A stretch of 64,000 bases of DNA from Centroberyx gerrardi (Eukaryota > Chordata > Actinopteri > Beryciformes > Berycidae). The DNA is taken from the NCBI RefSeq assembly GCF_048128805.1, contig NC_136016.1, positions 11,770,676 through 11,834,675 of the forward strand, in the 5' to 3' direction. The translations under genes were made by a program, and so were the position numbers. Under the pieces are notes generated by a model, which saw only the letters and a program-made list of their open reading frames with translations, made no database searches and was not told where the DNA came from. Positions 53,101 through 64,000 of the stretch are shown one piece after another; position 1 is the first letter of the stretch, and each line of letters starts with the position of its first letter.

Positions 53101-56100
53101 CCTACTCTACTCTCACTGCTAGGATTTAGATTGTAAAAAGTGAAATACTAACTGAAGGCCTTTTGGTTTTGACTCATGGATGTTCTTTTACGTTGGTTTG
53201 TACATTGATTTTACATTACTTCATATTAATTCAATTGTACCACCAGTCAACTTGTAATTTGTAGAACACAATGTTTTTGAGTATTTGACATCCCAACTCT
53301 CCAGTAACTTTTTGGGGTCTTTCTCTAATCCAAAGCCTATTCGTGGGATTACAAAATCGGTGAGTCACCAATGGGCAGAACATGAGACAACCATATAAGT
53401 TGTTCCATGTTCTTCACTCACATAGTGTAGTGGACTGCCATACTGAACATGACATGCAACTGCATAAACAATGAGGTGAGAGGAGCTGTTTTTTTCAGAG
53501 AGAGAGCAATAAGGTAATTCAAGTTAAAATGATAAATGCATTTTGTTTTGATTGCATGGAAGAAGGTCTGTCTGTAAGCTCCAGGCAACCATATATAGCC
53601 ATAGTAGAAGTCCCACTTATTTATCACTGTTTTATTCAATATCCAAAACATAGAACCCATAGAATAGAGTATAGCGATGGTATTTTGATTTTGATTTACA
53701 GCAAAAATTTGAATTGTAGAGTGACTGAATGACATCACACCAGTGACAATTTCACATTTACAACCATATACGTCAATTAACAGAAAACAAAATACTGTCA
53801 AATTAACCAATGAATCAGCCATGATCAATTGTCCAACCTCTTCCATCCACCTTACAGCTGTCCTCCAGCCACTTGAGCACCTCGTCCCACCTTGGTGCGT
53901 CAGTCCCCTCCATCCCAGACTATGTGTACTCCCAGCTGTCCCCTCCCACTGTCACATCGCCCGAGGGCAAGAAAATCCAGCAGGACATCTGCACCATGTC
54001 CCTACGAGGTCAGAGAAACAGATAGACACACATAACAGATAGACACACTCTCTCTGTCTGACTTTGTCAGACAGAGAGAGGTACACAGAGATAGAGAGAT
54101 TAAGAGAGAGAGAAAAACACAAACTCCCATGTTAAAACACACCTGCAACTCTTAATGAATATGCGTCCAAATTGTCCTATCTTCCCCCTCAGTGCTTACG
54201 TCCCTGAAGTCAGTGCATGAGACCCTGTCCCAGGAGCGGCAGAGGCTGCAAGAAGTCTGGGGAAGTAACAACGTCCATCAGTCTAACACCCTGGCTGAGG
54301 TAAGGCTGCATCTGACATTGGCGAACGTGTACCGTCCTCTGGCACCTTTTCCCTTGTGGTTTCTGAAGCTTGTGGGTTTCTTTTTCTGTCTCCCTCTCCC
54401 TCCCTCTTCAGCCTGCAGCAGCGAGGTGTTCATCCCACGGCCCGCCCTCAGTAGCCGACTCGGCTGCGGAGTATTTTGACGCCAGTGATGACATCCTTTG
54501 CGGCAGCTCCTCTGAGGTTTCTGATGAATCGGGACTTAGTGACGGCAGCACCAGCAACTCTGAGCCTGAGGAGGGTCATGGTGGGTACATGTACACCAGC
54601 ACCATCCTCAATGCAATGCCAAGTAATTACAATGGACCACAATTGTGTTTTGTTGCTGAAAAATAGAGAATAGAGCAGCTACTGGACTGGCAGTTGAACT
54701 GGCAAACTGTTGGAACTGTTCAAGTGACGGAAACAGACCAAAAAATGTAGTTGAAAACACTGAATACTGAAACTAAAAACCTGAAGAGTGCTGGCGTATG
54801 TGCTCGTTTGCCCAGGCCTCATGAATAATTTTTGTGTTTATGTAGGCAATGACTATAGATATGCTGTAATCTGGTCGTCTGCTCAGACTGCTAGTTGGGT
54901 TAAAATAACGTTTTAAGAGTCTGAAGAACCTTAGTGAGGTCTGGAAGAAGCATTTACTCAAGCAAATGGTTGTTTAGTTGGTGATGGTTCTTCCAGGAAC
55001 CTTTGAGCCTTGCGAGGAACCATTAAAGAACCATTTTTGTTTGGTGTCTAGCATAATAAATCAAGGTTACCCCAACAAGCATTCCAAACTATTTTCAAAG
55101 TTTCAAGTTTTTTGCTGCAGTCTGGATGGAAATGTCTTTTCTTGAGCTCATTGCACTTTTGTTCTTGAGAAACATTTTCACTCTTAATTATTATTATTTT
55201 CCCCCCACCACCACAGCATCAACCACCCGCAAGTACCGTGCCAGCATTTCCAGGACTCCTAACAGCATTGTTCCCAAGAACACCGGACACCGAACTACAC
55301 TGCCTGCTCACTGTCCAGACAACAGCCATGTGGGCCTCATGGCTATCCTCTACAATAACATAGGCAAGGACCTTACCTTGACTAAGACTTGGCTATGGCT
55401 TGTATTGATATAGTCATAATCCTCTACAGTTACATAGGAAAAGATGTAGACTAAGATGGCTTGCATTGACTTCAATTAATATAAAAAACAAATGACTTAG
55501 TCCAAAAAAATATATTTCACTTTTTCAAAAACAATTCATCCTCATGTGTTTTTCTTCCTTAGGTAAGGACCTGTCTCGAGTGTCCATGCCCGCTGCTCTC
55601 AATGAGCCCATTAACCTGCTGCAGAGACTTTGTGAGGAGCTGGAGTATTGTGAGCTGCTGGACACGGCCAACAACACACCGGACCCCTACCAGAGGATGG
55701 TAAGGCCGCCCGCAGATAAACCTGTGTAAGAGGGAAAGTGTGATATTCCCTGTAGGGTATTCACCACGGATAGTCTGGTCAGGCACATTTCTCATAGGAT
55801 GGGGGAAGAATAAAAAACAAAAACTCTAGGTAGGACTTGTTGTTGTAGTAGTGGTTGTATCTGTGTATGTGCCTGCTTAAAAAAGTGAAAATGAGTGGTG
55901 ATGTTTTTGTATTTTATCTCTTGCAGGTCTACATTGCTGCCTTTGCTATCTCTGGCTATTCAACTGCTACGTTCCGAAACCGCTACAAGCCCTTTAACCC
56001 GGTGCTGGGGGAGACGTACGAATGTGTTAGCGAGGACAGGGGCTTCCGCCTAATCAGTGAGCAGGTACAGTAGCATGAATTTCTCTGTGCCCACTCTACA

Positions 56101-59100
56101 CAACTGGAAACGGATCTGGGCTGGGCACATCGTTTTGCATGGGGTAACTTGAGGTTTCACATCTTGGAAGCCTAGAAGCTCCGACCTACAAATTATTAAA
56201 TCTGTCCTCCTTTAAACTTAAAGGTGAAGGAAAATGACAATTTCACCACCCACGATCCCCTTTGTAAATTAAGACAAATTGCCCACTGGTTTAATTGAGC
56301 AATAAACCACAATAGGCTACGCTTAGGTGCAAATTGGAGTCAGCATGGAGTGGATTCTTGCTTTTATAAAAATGTGGTAACACGTCATGGTATTAAAAAG
56401 AAAGAACACAAATGTTAAAATAAATCTTTAATATTTAATGGGTAACAATTGAATGAACATAATGTTATTTGTCCACCAAGCAATGTAGTTCTTGAACAGT
56501 AGCTAAACAAAGTGGTTGCTAAGCAACACATGAGCACCGGTATGAGTGGTGATTTTTGGTTAGCACATAATACTTAAATGAACTGTTATGCGGTCACAGG
56601 TGTGCATTTTTTTTCGGGTATTTTACAACAACAAACACAACTCAGCCAGTTAGAACTGAGAGCTGGAACAATGTTTTTCTAAATCTAAGTAAATGAGACA
56701 AAGATGATCTTACAGCTGAGATACTAATGTTGTTTTTTGTCTTCTCTTGGAGTAACCACTCTTGTCTTTTACCAGGTCTGCCACCATCCCCCCATCTCTG
56801 CCTGCCATGCAGACTCAGAGAACTTCTCCTTTTGGCAGGGTGAGGCTATTTTCTTGTCAAACTGCTAACTGGTTGCTATTTTGTGCTTCAGTTATTGGTG
56901 GTAATCAGAGGTGTCTCTTTGTCTTCTGACTTTGCTTTGGAAATGTTTTCTAAGCTGCCACTGTACATGCGTGTATGTTCTTTTCAACAACATTTCTCCC
57001 TAAACAGACCAACGATGGAAAAATAAGTTCTGGGGGAAGTCACTGGAGATCATGCCAACAGGAATGGTGAATGTCACTCTCCCAAGGTAAAGGATTTAGC
57101 TTTATTTTCAGACATAGCAATCTGTGTTTGCAAATTTACTGCAGATTTACCTATGAGATCAGGTGTGACACTACCCATTAAATATAATTGGAAATCATAT
57201 TTTATGCGAAAAGATGAAGGATCTCTCCTTTAGAAATCATCCTTTTTTTTTCAAAAAGTGAAGTTGGGAGCGATGAGGCATGACACACATTCCATTGAAA
57301 ATCACCCTTTTGAAATGACATTTCAGTCTCGGGGGGCCTTTGTCAGACAAGTGAGACAAGACAAAGCTAAATCATCTGTCCATATTTTGCCCACGGCTGC
57401 AGCCTTGAGGTCTGGGACTGGAATTGCCTGACAGTGTGACTGTGTGTACTGATGTGATGACTCTGATCTGATGCATGATGGTGTTTCAACTGTGATTGAC
57501 AGTATTTTGAAGTGATGTTCACATTGCATTGCAATGGCAAATTTTGTTGATATAGCAAGAATATATTGAATTTCTTGAATCTTGGTATTTTGTCTAGGTA
57601 TGGAGAGCACTATGAATGGAACAAAGTAGTGACTTGCATCCATAATGTCCTGAGTCAGCAGCGCTACCTGGAGCATTATGGAGAGGTCACAATCCGCAAC
57701 CTCAATAGCGACGTCTGCACCTGTAAGATCACCTTTGTCAAGGTGAGTGCAACACTATGACACTTGTTGTATGTGAAGACTTGAGAAATTCAACATGTAA
57801 GATCAACCAATATGGCTGCCCAGTAGTTTAGGACAGCTTAATTATTTTGTAGGCTGCACTACTCTGTTCTCTTCCAGTATGGCTTGCCAATGACTTGTTT
57901 TGTTTTGTTGTAGTCTCGTTATTGGGGTTCAGATACGAACAAGAATGAGGTGCAGGGCACGGTGCTGGACCAGAGTGGGAGTGTCATTCACCGGTTTGGA
58001 GGTCTGTGGCATGAGGGCATCTTCTGTGACACCCTGCCCACTCCAAAATGCATCTGGAAGCCAAGTGAGTTTGCTCCTTCTTGTTGTTTCACCTTGAGTT
58101 TTACCAACAGGGTCAGCCTAAATGAGATCAGTGTCATGCACACTTCTATTCTCTTTTTGATTATGCACTTGATTTGATTTAGTTTGCCCCCTTTGTGGTT
58201 TTTGTTGGTGCAGTTGAACTCATTACAGAGATTAAAAATTATCTACTTTAGATTGTCTATTTTAAATGAAACTGAAATCAGAGGATCAATCCCTCCCGCT
58301 TCCAATGCTACTAATCACCACAAAGCCAAGTGTCACGTTTGTGCATCGGCTCACGACAGAGGCTCCTGTCACCCCACAGATCCCCAGCCAAAGGATTACC
58401 TGCTGTACTATGGCTTCTCCACCTTCGCACTGGAGCTGAACGAACTCACCCCCGACCTGAAGCCTTTCCTGCCTCCTACCGACAGCCGCATGCGCCCAGA
58501 CCAAAGGTAAGAGGAACTCTAATGGGATTTGGAGAGGTTGGTGCGGAGATAACACCATATTTTCAAAGACTTTTCTGCAAGATGCTGGCAAAATTGCATG
58601 TATACAGAGAAACTGAGTCTGTAAACAAAGCATGGGCACATTTTCAATATCATGAGTGAAAAAACAATGTCCACACACTGCAATGCTCCCTCATGGTCTT
58701 CATCAAACCTGGTAATAAATAGGCATAAGGGAGCATTGCAGTGTGCGGACTCCACTTTGTTTTTTCATGTATGACCTTTATTTGTCTGGCACCTGCGTTC
58801 AACACTGGGACATGTGTGCCTTTTTCTGCTTCAATATCATGAGTGATACTACCGTTTTTAAAGGGTAAGGCTGTTGTCATTTTTTTTTTTCAAGCATTAA
58901 ATCCTTCTCCCCCTTTTCATAGAATGCTGGAAGAGGGAAGGGTGGATGATTCAGACAGAAAAAAAGATGAGGTAGAGGAAATGCAGAGGGAGCGGAGGAA
59001 GGAGCTGTCCAAAAGGGGAGAGGAGCATGTTCCACGTTTTTTCAAGTGAGTTCACTCGTTAATGGTGATGGAATTATAATGACAAACTGTGATGATATCC

Positions 59101-59505
59101 TATGCAGTGTGTTTTATATTTTAAGTAAATGTATGAACCCTCTTAAGATAATGATTAACAATGAACATGATCACTTTGTGGTCTTGAATAAACTTTGATT
59201 ATATTGACTGTATCCATTGAAACATCTTGTTGAGGTTATCTTATGTGACTAATTAACCAGTTAAGCTCTTTATCTAAGCTAATTTCTCACCTGCATATCA
59301 TTGAATATGTTACTGTTTTCTTAACATGTTCCTGTGCAAATACATAAAATACTACCAATACTAATCATTGTAAACTCTCCTGTTCCTCTTCTCCAGGAAA
59401 GCCAAAGACTCCAGTGGACGGGATGTGTGGCTGACCAACGAAACGTACTGGAAGCTCAGGGAGAATCCAGGTTTTGCTAAAATTGAAAACATGGCTGTGT
59501 GGTGA
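50106..59505 (+). CDS. osbpl7: Oxysterol-binding protein-related protein 7 (ORP7)
   Basis: Twenty-two coding exons: 50106-50237, 50900-51043, 51157-51210, 51295-51408, 51523-51675, 51982-52132, 52710-52828, 52994-53083, 53336-53359, 53858-54008, 54193-54299, 54412-54580, 55217-55363, 55563-55699, 55927-56064, 56776-56839, 57008-57086, 57598-57742, 57914-58064, 58380-58506, 58923-59045, 59397-59505; 2628 nt, 875 aa (human OSBPL7 842). A PH domain lies at about 73-170 ([19 protein letters not shown]), a VAP-binding FFAT-type motif EYFDASD near 433, and the sterol/lipid-binding ORD from about 500 to the end ([57 protein letters not shown]). The ORP signature reads EQVCHHPP (609-616), not EQVSHHPP. 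It is a lipid-transfer protein at ER contact sites. Closest to ORP7 of the ORP3/6/7 group; the neighbour mrpl10 supports osbpl7. Confidence 0.94.
51906..51979. repeat. TCTTC pentanucleotide tract at an osbpl7 splice acceptor
   Basis: About a dozen CTCTT units with few variants run directly into the acceptor of exon 6 (CTCCTCAG, ending at 51981). The microsatellite serves as the polypyrimidine tract. Confidence 0.9.
54925..55045. repeat. Short interspersed repeat with GGTTCTT/AAGAACC motifs
   Basis: The phrases GGTTCTTCCAGGAACCTTT and AGGAACCATTAAAGAACC recall a palindromic repeat common in fish introns. Borders and family are uncertain. It lies in the osbpl7 intron after exon 12. Confidence 0.35.
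58660..58829. mobile_element. Retroposon-like insertion, 170 bp, with 17-bp target duplication
   Basis: It is flanked by a perfect 17-bp direct repeat TTCAATATCATGAGTGA at 58643-58659 and 58830-58846, the size expected for target-primed insertion. Read on the minus strand it ends in a T-rich tail (CATTGTTTTTT). Inside, 58674-58691 and 58728-58745 form a perfect 18-bp inverted repeat around a 36-nt loop. No ORF. It lies in osbpl7 intron 20. Family not identified; a truncated and partly inverted LINE copy or a SINE are both possible. Confidence 0.65.
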
Positions 59506-60750
59506 AGAGACAGCAGTGAAGGACTATGACAGACAAAAAAAAAACAAATGAGAGAAAGATGAACAAATATCAATAGTGGATATTTGCACAGCATAGATGA
59601 ACTGCTCTGGGAGTTCTGCAGAGCGGAGATGGTGCTGATTTCTCTCAATCCCCTCCCACTGTGGGAACGCTCCTTCTGTACCTGCCATGACTGGTTCATG
59701 GCGACCCTCAGCCCCCTTCAGTCCTATTAGAAAGTTACCCAGCATGCATCACATGCTAGGTGAAGGACTAACGAGAGACCTTTCTAATTAAGATCAGTTT
59801 TCTAATGCATTTTAAGACTTTTTTAGATGACTTTAATGTATTTAAGTTCATGTGTATATAGTTTTCGTTTTTGAGAATTTCACCATTTGCTGCCCAGGAG
59901 AGTGAACATGTGCAGCACACTCACTCTGGTCCGGACTTGGCAGACCAGGACTTGAAAATACCAAAGTTGAAAACTGCTTGAAAGCTCTGTCAGAATTGCT
60001 TTTGAATGTCATGTTAGTCAAAGGTCTACTATATTCTCTATATTTATGCATTCAATCAACTTTTGTCCTTCTCCTTGTCTATCTATCTCAGCTAGCTTCC
60101 AGCTTGCTTTTTACAATGAGATGAATTTTTGTCTGTATACATGTAGTCAGTGCTTCTATCTAGAGCTGCTGCGGTACGAACCGTATTGAGTATTGGCTCC
60201 AACTTGGTATCTGTGGTGTTCACAATACTAAGAACTGAGTACTGTGCTATTTTATGATGCTGAGATGATCTTTATCAGCTACTTAAGAGAGTTATTTGGT
60301 GAGTGGGGTGATGTGGGGGGTGGAGACCCATTGATAGGATTTAAGACATTTTGGCTAAATGGTCTGGTCTATACTAAGAAGGGTCGACAAGTACTAAGAA
60401 TGATTTTCCCATGGTATCGGTGCTCCTATTATCAAGATTTTTATGTTTTGTCATTATTAGTGAAAGGGGTATCCAGCTGGTTGGAAGCATATATAGACGG
60501 TACATTAAACTGTCGACATCACAAGGCTGTTTTCAGTGAAATTGAATTTATTGTAACTGCGCTAGACTCAGCATAAATGTGTCTAGTATATGCACAGTAA
60601 ATAAGAAAATGGATTCATTGAACCACTGATTTGATTTTGAAGAGTTTTGTTCTGAAATGAGAGATATTCATGATTTGAAAAAAGTGGCACCTACTCTTAC
60701 AAAATGATTATTAAAACAAAATTCAAATCACAATAAATTTTGGCATTTGT
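59506..60750 (+). other. osbpl7: osbpl7 3' UTR (probable)
   Basis: Noncoding sequence after the TGA stop. The first good AATAAA is at 60733-60738. The open frame at 60244-60576 shows no family resemblance and no splice context. A dispersed repeat shared with the left end of the window overlaps the end (60797-60880). Confidence 0.45.
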
Positions 60751-63700
60751 CATTTAAACCCACAACACATTGGTTGACAAAACGATACCACTTTGACAGA
60801 CTTGATCCTCCATATTTTAGAGATATTGAATGATCAAGGTAAGGTAATGATTTTTTTCTCAAATGGATATGCAAATTTTTGGAAAGGAACTCTTCATTAG
60901 CTTTCAGTTTATAGCCTTCAGGTCAATAGTTCTATCTGAATTAAACAAAATGAATATATCAAACCAAACAGTTGAGATTTATTAAGCTTTAATTCATGAA
61001 TAAAAAACAACAGTACAATACACAAGTATGCCACCTTTAATAAATAACTGTTTTCCCCTTCGAAAGTCTTCCTATTTGTGTATTAATTGCAATACAAGTC
61101 AAATACAAGTTTAATGCAATATTTTGCATTACTTTACTGCATTCCTGAATCATCAACTGAGTCCTTTTTCTCTCCTCAGAGGAGACGTATATACTTTTAA
61201 TGAAAGGTTCATGGGTTCATCACCCCCTTGAGATAAACAGCGCACATAAACCACAAAAAAATGAACATGCTTGTCGCTTGACCTGCCTGGTCTCCCTTCC
61301 TAACTCTTTTTATTTCTATTTTATACACTAACATCTCTGGAAATACAGTTTCTATACACAGCTTCATTCTCTTACTGAGGGAAATGAGTGTCCAAGGGAA
61401 ATGAGGGCTTATGGGAAATGGAGGTATTAGGGATACAAGCATCAGGAATTGGGTTTGTTATGCAGATTGTCATGGCTAAAATTGTCAAGTTGATTGTAAT
61501 GGCTGAGATATCCAGCAGGGGTCATTCCTGAGGTGTCTGGACGCATTCTCTGCTGCTCTTTGATGTGATATCTTGCACTCATGTTAGTGCAGCTTCACTG
61601 TCAGTGTAACACATAACAAACCATGGAACACAACACATAAAGGAAAACATTAACATCCTCCACAGGCAAATAAGATCAAATAAAATATTGTTCTAATTGT
61701 TTCTGCGATACCATCATCATAAATTATATACCAATTAACTCTTAATTGCACTTAAAAAACATGAATTGTCCACTGTACCCCTTGATTAAGGTATATTGAG
61801 AATCATTGCATCTTGTTCTGGCAGATCCCAACATAAAAGGTCAAATTAAATGCTAAAAATACAATTTTTTGGAACTCTTCACAAGCAACATACATATTTT
61901 TTTCAATTGACCGCACAATGTATCCATTCTGTTTTCAGCATAAAATTAACACTTCATTACGAGAACATTTAACATTGTCCTTTAACTTTTCAGGTAAAGG
62001 TCTTAACTGTCATACAGTACATGTCCTTTTTACATCAACATCAATGTTAAGACAATTTTGCTAAGTGCTGCACGAGGGAGGATTTCCATCTGCATGTTAA
62101 CAGATATTCGGCGCTCTGCAACACGGTCATGATTGTCTTTCACATCCAGCAGCTCCAGTGTAAATCAGCACTGTCCACTTCTCACGATAACCAAGGAACT
62201 GCTCAGTAGCTTGTATAAATTCAGTTTAGCTCAGAAAAAAGGGTTCAAATTTAGTTCTATTCAGAGCATGTAATCACAATAGAAAACAACCTTGATAAGG
62301 CAAATATTATCAAGCAGTGATTTGCTGGCATTTATTCGTTTTTACAATTGTGTTTTACATTTGAACTCTTGGCTGGTAGCAAGTTGATGTGTGCTTTGAC
62401 TGCTTCCCAGTGTGTTTTATTGTTGTAAGTCAAGGCTTCACAACAGATTGTCATTCATTAAGTGCTGATTGTGGATCCTCTGTTCTCTGATTGAGGTCAC
62501 TGTAGTAGATACAGCTTTAAAATCAGAGCATATATATATATTGAAAATATTGAAAATCATCTCCAGCAGCAGTTTGGAGACCACAGGTGTCCTGCTGTGC
62601 TCCAGGGTGAGGGGTTTAGGTTCAGCTCACTTTTTAATTGAATTTTTTTTTACAAATTAATTCCAGTTCACCCTTGGAAAAGACTGAAGTGACCCTGCTC
62701 TGCACCGAGCCAGTGCCTGCCTGTCGCCCCCAGTGTTGTCTGAGGCCATTAGCACACCTGGTGAGGAGTGAGGAGCGGGGCTCTGATGAGCGCCGACTGG
62801 AGCCTCACTCTTCATCTCTGTCACCAGGCTGGGAGCTGGGCCTCTGTCAACCACTGTCACCACATGATAGGCCCAAAGACTAGGGGGGAAATTCAGAGTG
62901 TCTGCCTGGTCACCTTGCGCTTCCTGTTTACGGTGGTCTGGGGGTGACAGTGCCTTGTCTGTTTACCTACACATGTAGCCATCCTAGATGACCCACTTTT
63001 CACACGTTTGCTGCACTTCCGCTGCACTGTTGCTCCACTCCTACAGGAATTGTTTGGGAAATCCTGCAGCTCTAAAACAGAATAGATGCAGGATTAGGGA
63101 ATCTCTCCAGTGGCTGCCACGGCAACCATACCTTGTTTTCCCCTAAGCCTAATGATGTGTAATTGCCTTGATGATTCCCACGTGAACTGAAGTGTTAATA
63201 CAATATCTTTGTTCTATTGTAAGCCAATAGGGAGATGTTTTACAGCTAAGGTCACAGTGGGAATCACTACATCACTGAATTGTTGTCAACATAGCTATTT
63301 AGTTTATACTGTACTGAGCTTTTGTTAATGCACTGTGGGTGGAGTGTGTGTGTGTGTGTTTGTTTTAAAGCCGTAACATTTCCCTCTGCCAATAATGTTC
63401 TCCAGGTTGTGTCGTCTGTGTGCACAATGTTTTAATACTGTTATTGATCGCGGGCTTTATTTGTGTGTGGTGACGGGGGCATTTTCAGATTGATTGATTG
63501 TTGCAGAGGGCCAGGCCTTTGCTATTATGAAGCCTTTTTCACCCGGTAAAGCAAACAGTCAGTGCCAGATGGCAAGATGTGAAACCATGCAGTATCACTG
63601 CTCCGTATTCATGAATAATCTTAGAATAGATACACAAGGAGAGAAAAATGTGTTAGTGGGGTACACACTCATCCATCCATATATTTAGATCATCAGAAAA

Positions 63701-64000
63701 CCAAACATCTAAATATCTATTTTATGTTTTATTTTATCATGATGCTAACCATGCCAACATTTCAGTGTTGTCTGTCTCTGCCTCTATAGAGTAGAATGGT
63801 AACATTTTATAACTTTGCAATGCTACAGGCATAAAGAGAAACTTGTAGCATCACTAGTGAGTTACCCTGCAAGCACCTGGATGGCCTGTGTGTAACTAAA
63901 GTAAACTGTGATCCCAGATCAGTATTTCATAGAAAATGTACAGATACTGTTGCATCGAGTTATTTCCATCAATTTTACATGAACAAGTCTGTGAGATATG
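60751..64000. other. Gene-poor right end; possible 3' UTR of a converging gene
   Basis: No coding exon recognised on either strand. Minus-strand poly(A)-type signals (TTTATT at 60978-60983 on the plus strand) would suit a gene entering from the right. In human the converging neighbour of OSBPL7 is TBX21, but no T-box or other conserved frame lies inside the window. A GC-richer patch at 62680-62880 contains open frames on both strands without family resemblance. Confidence 0.4.
60790..60890. repeat. Dispersed repeat, copy B
   Basis: GACTTGATCCTCCATATTTT, then AGAGATATTGAATGATC and, after a short spacer, TTTTTGGAAAGGAAC: the same order of motifs as copy A at 2640-2720. Family unknown. Confidence 0.45.

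Noticed and set aside
60244-60576. 110-aa plus-strand frame downstream of osbpl7
   Set aside because: No recognisable domain, no splice context, AT-rich codons, and it lies in the probable osbpl7 3' UTR. It could be a remnant of a repeat but nothing identifies it.
62638-62883. Pro/Ser-rich frames on both strands, considered as a T-box gene last exon
   Set aside because: No T-box or other conserved motif; open frames on both strands are explained by the local GC-rich composition.

Overview
The window is nuclear DNA of a ray-finned (teleost) fish. Support: spliced GT-AG genes with compact introns, protein sequences clearly orthologous to vertebrate genes, abundant CA/CT/CAGA microsatellites and short fish-type interspersed repeats. 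No bacterial, viral or CRISPR-like content was seen. The exact species cannot be told; a percomorph-type fish is a guess.

Eight protein-coding genes were rebuilt exon by exon. In every case exon phases join without a remainder and the total is a whole number of codons. In order they are snx11 (-, 657 aa), cbx1/HP1-beta (+, 180 aa, or 224 aa with a candidate upstream coding exon), nfe2l1/Nrf1 (-, 801 aa), cdk5rap3 (-, 505 aa), prr15l (+, 113 aa), pnpo (-, 277 aa), mrpl10 (+, 252 aa) and osbpl7 (+, 875 aa). This is the fish counterpart of the human 17q21.32 block SNX11-CBX1-NFE2L1-(COPZ2)-CDK5RAP3-PRR15L-PNPO-...-MRPL10-OSBPL7, but COPZ2 and the LRRC46/SCRN2/SP6/SP2 segment are absent from their expected places. 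One result is that pnpo and mrpl10 now sit head to head with about 290 bp between start codons.

Layout: 1-2.9 kb is 3' flank/UTR; 2.9-8.2 kb snx11; 8.2-11.4 kb the divergent snx11/cbx1 upstream region; 11.5-15.9 kb cbx1; 16.0-25.0 kb nfe2l1, tail to tail with cbx1; 25.6-31.6 kb cdk5rap3; 33.0-37.6 kb prr15l; 38.2-41.2 kb pnpo; 41.5-44.9 kb mrpl10; 45.6-about 60.7 kb osbpl7; 60.7-64 kb has no recognisable gene. The genes are functionally unrelated (endosomal sorting, heterochromatin, proteasome/oxidative stress transcription, UFMylation, vitamin B6, mitoribosome, lipid transfer), so this is conserved synteny and not a working gene cluster.

Points most worth checking are the long repeat-bearing acidic tail of snx11, a candidate N-terminal extension of cbx1 whose acceptor lies in a CCACAG tandem array, a 37-codon uORF overlapping the osbpl7 start, an EQVCHHPP variant of the ORP signature, a GC-AG intron and a 24-nt microexon in osbpl7, an intact hAT-type MITE with a perfect 8-bp target duplication, and a retroposon-like insertion with a 17-bp duplication and an 18-bp hairpin in an osbpl7 intron. 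No wholly new biological system was found.
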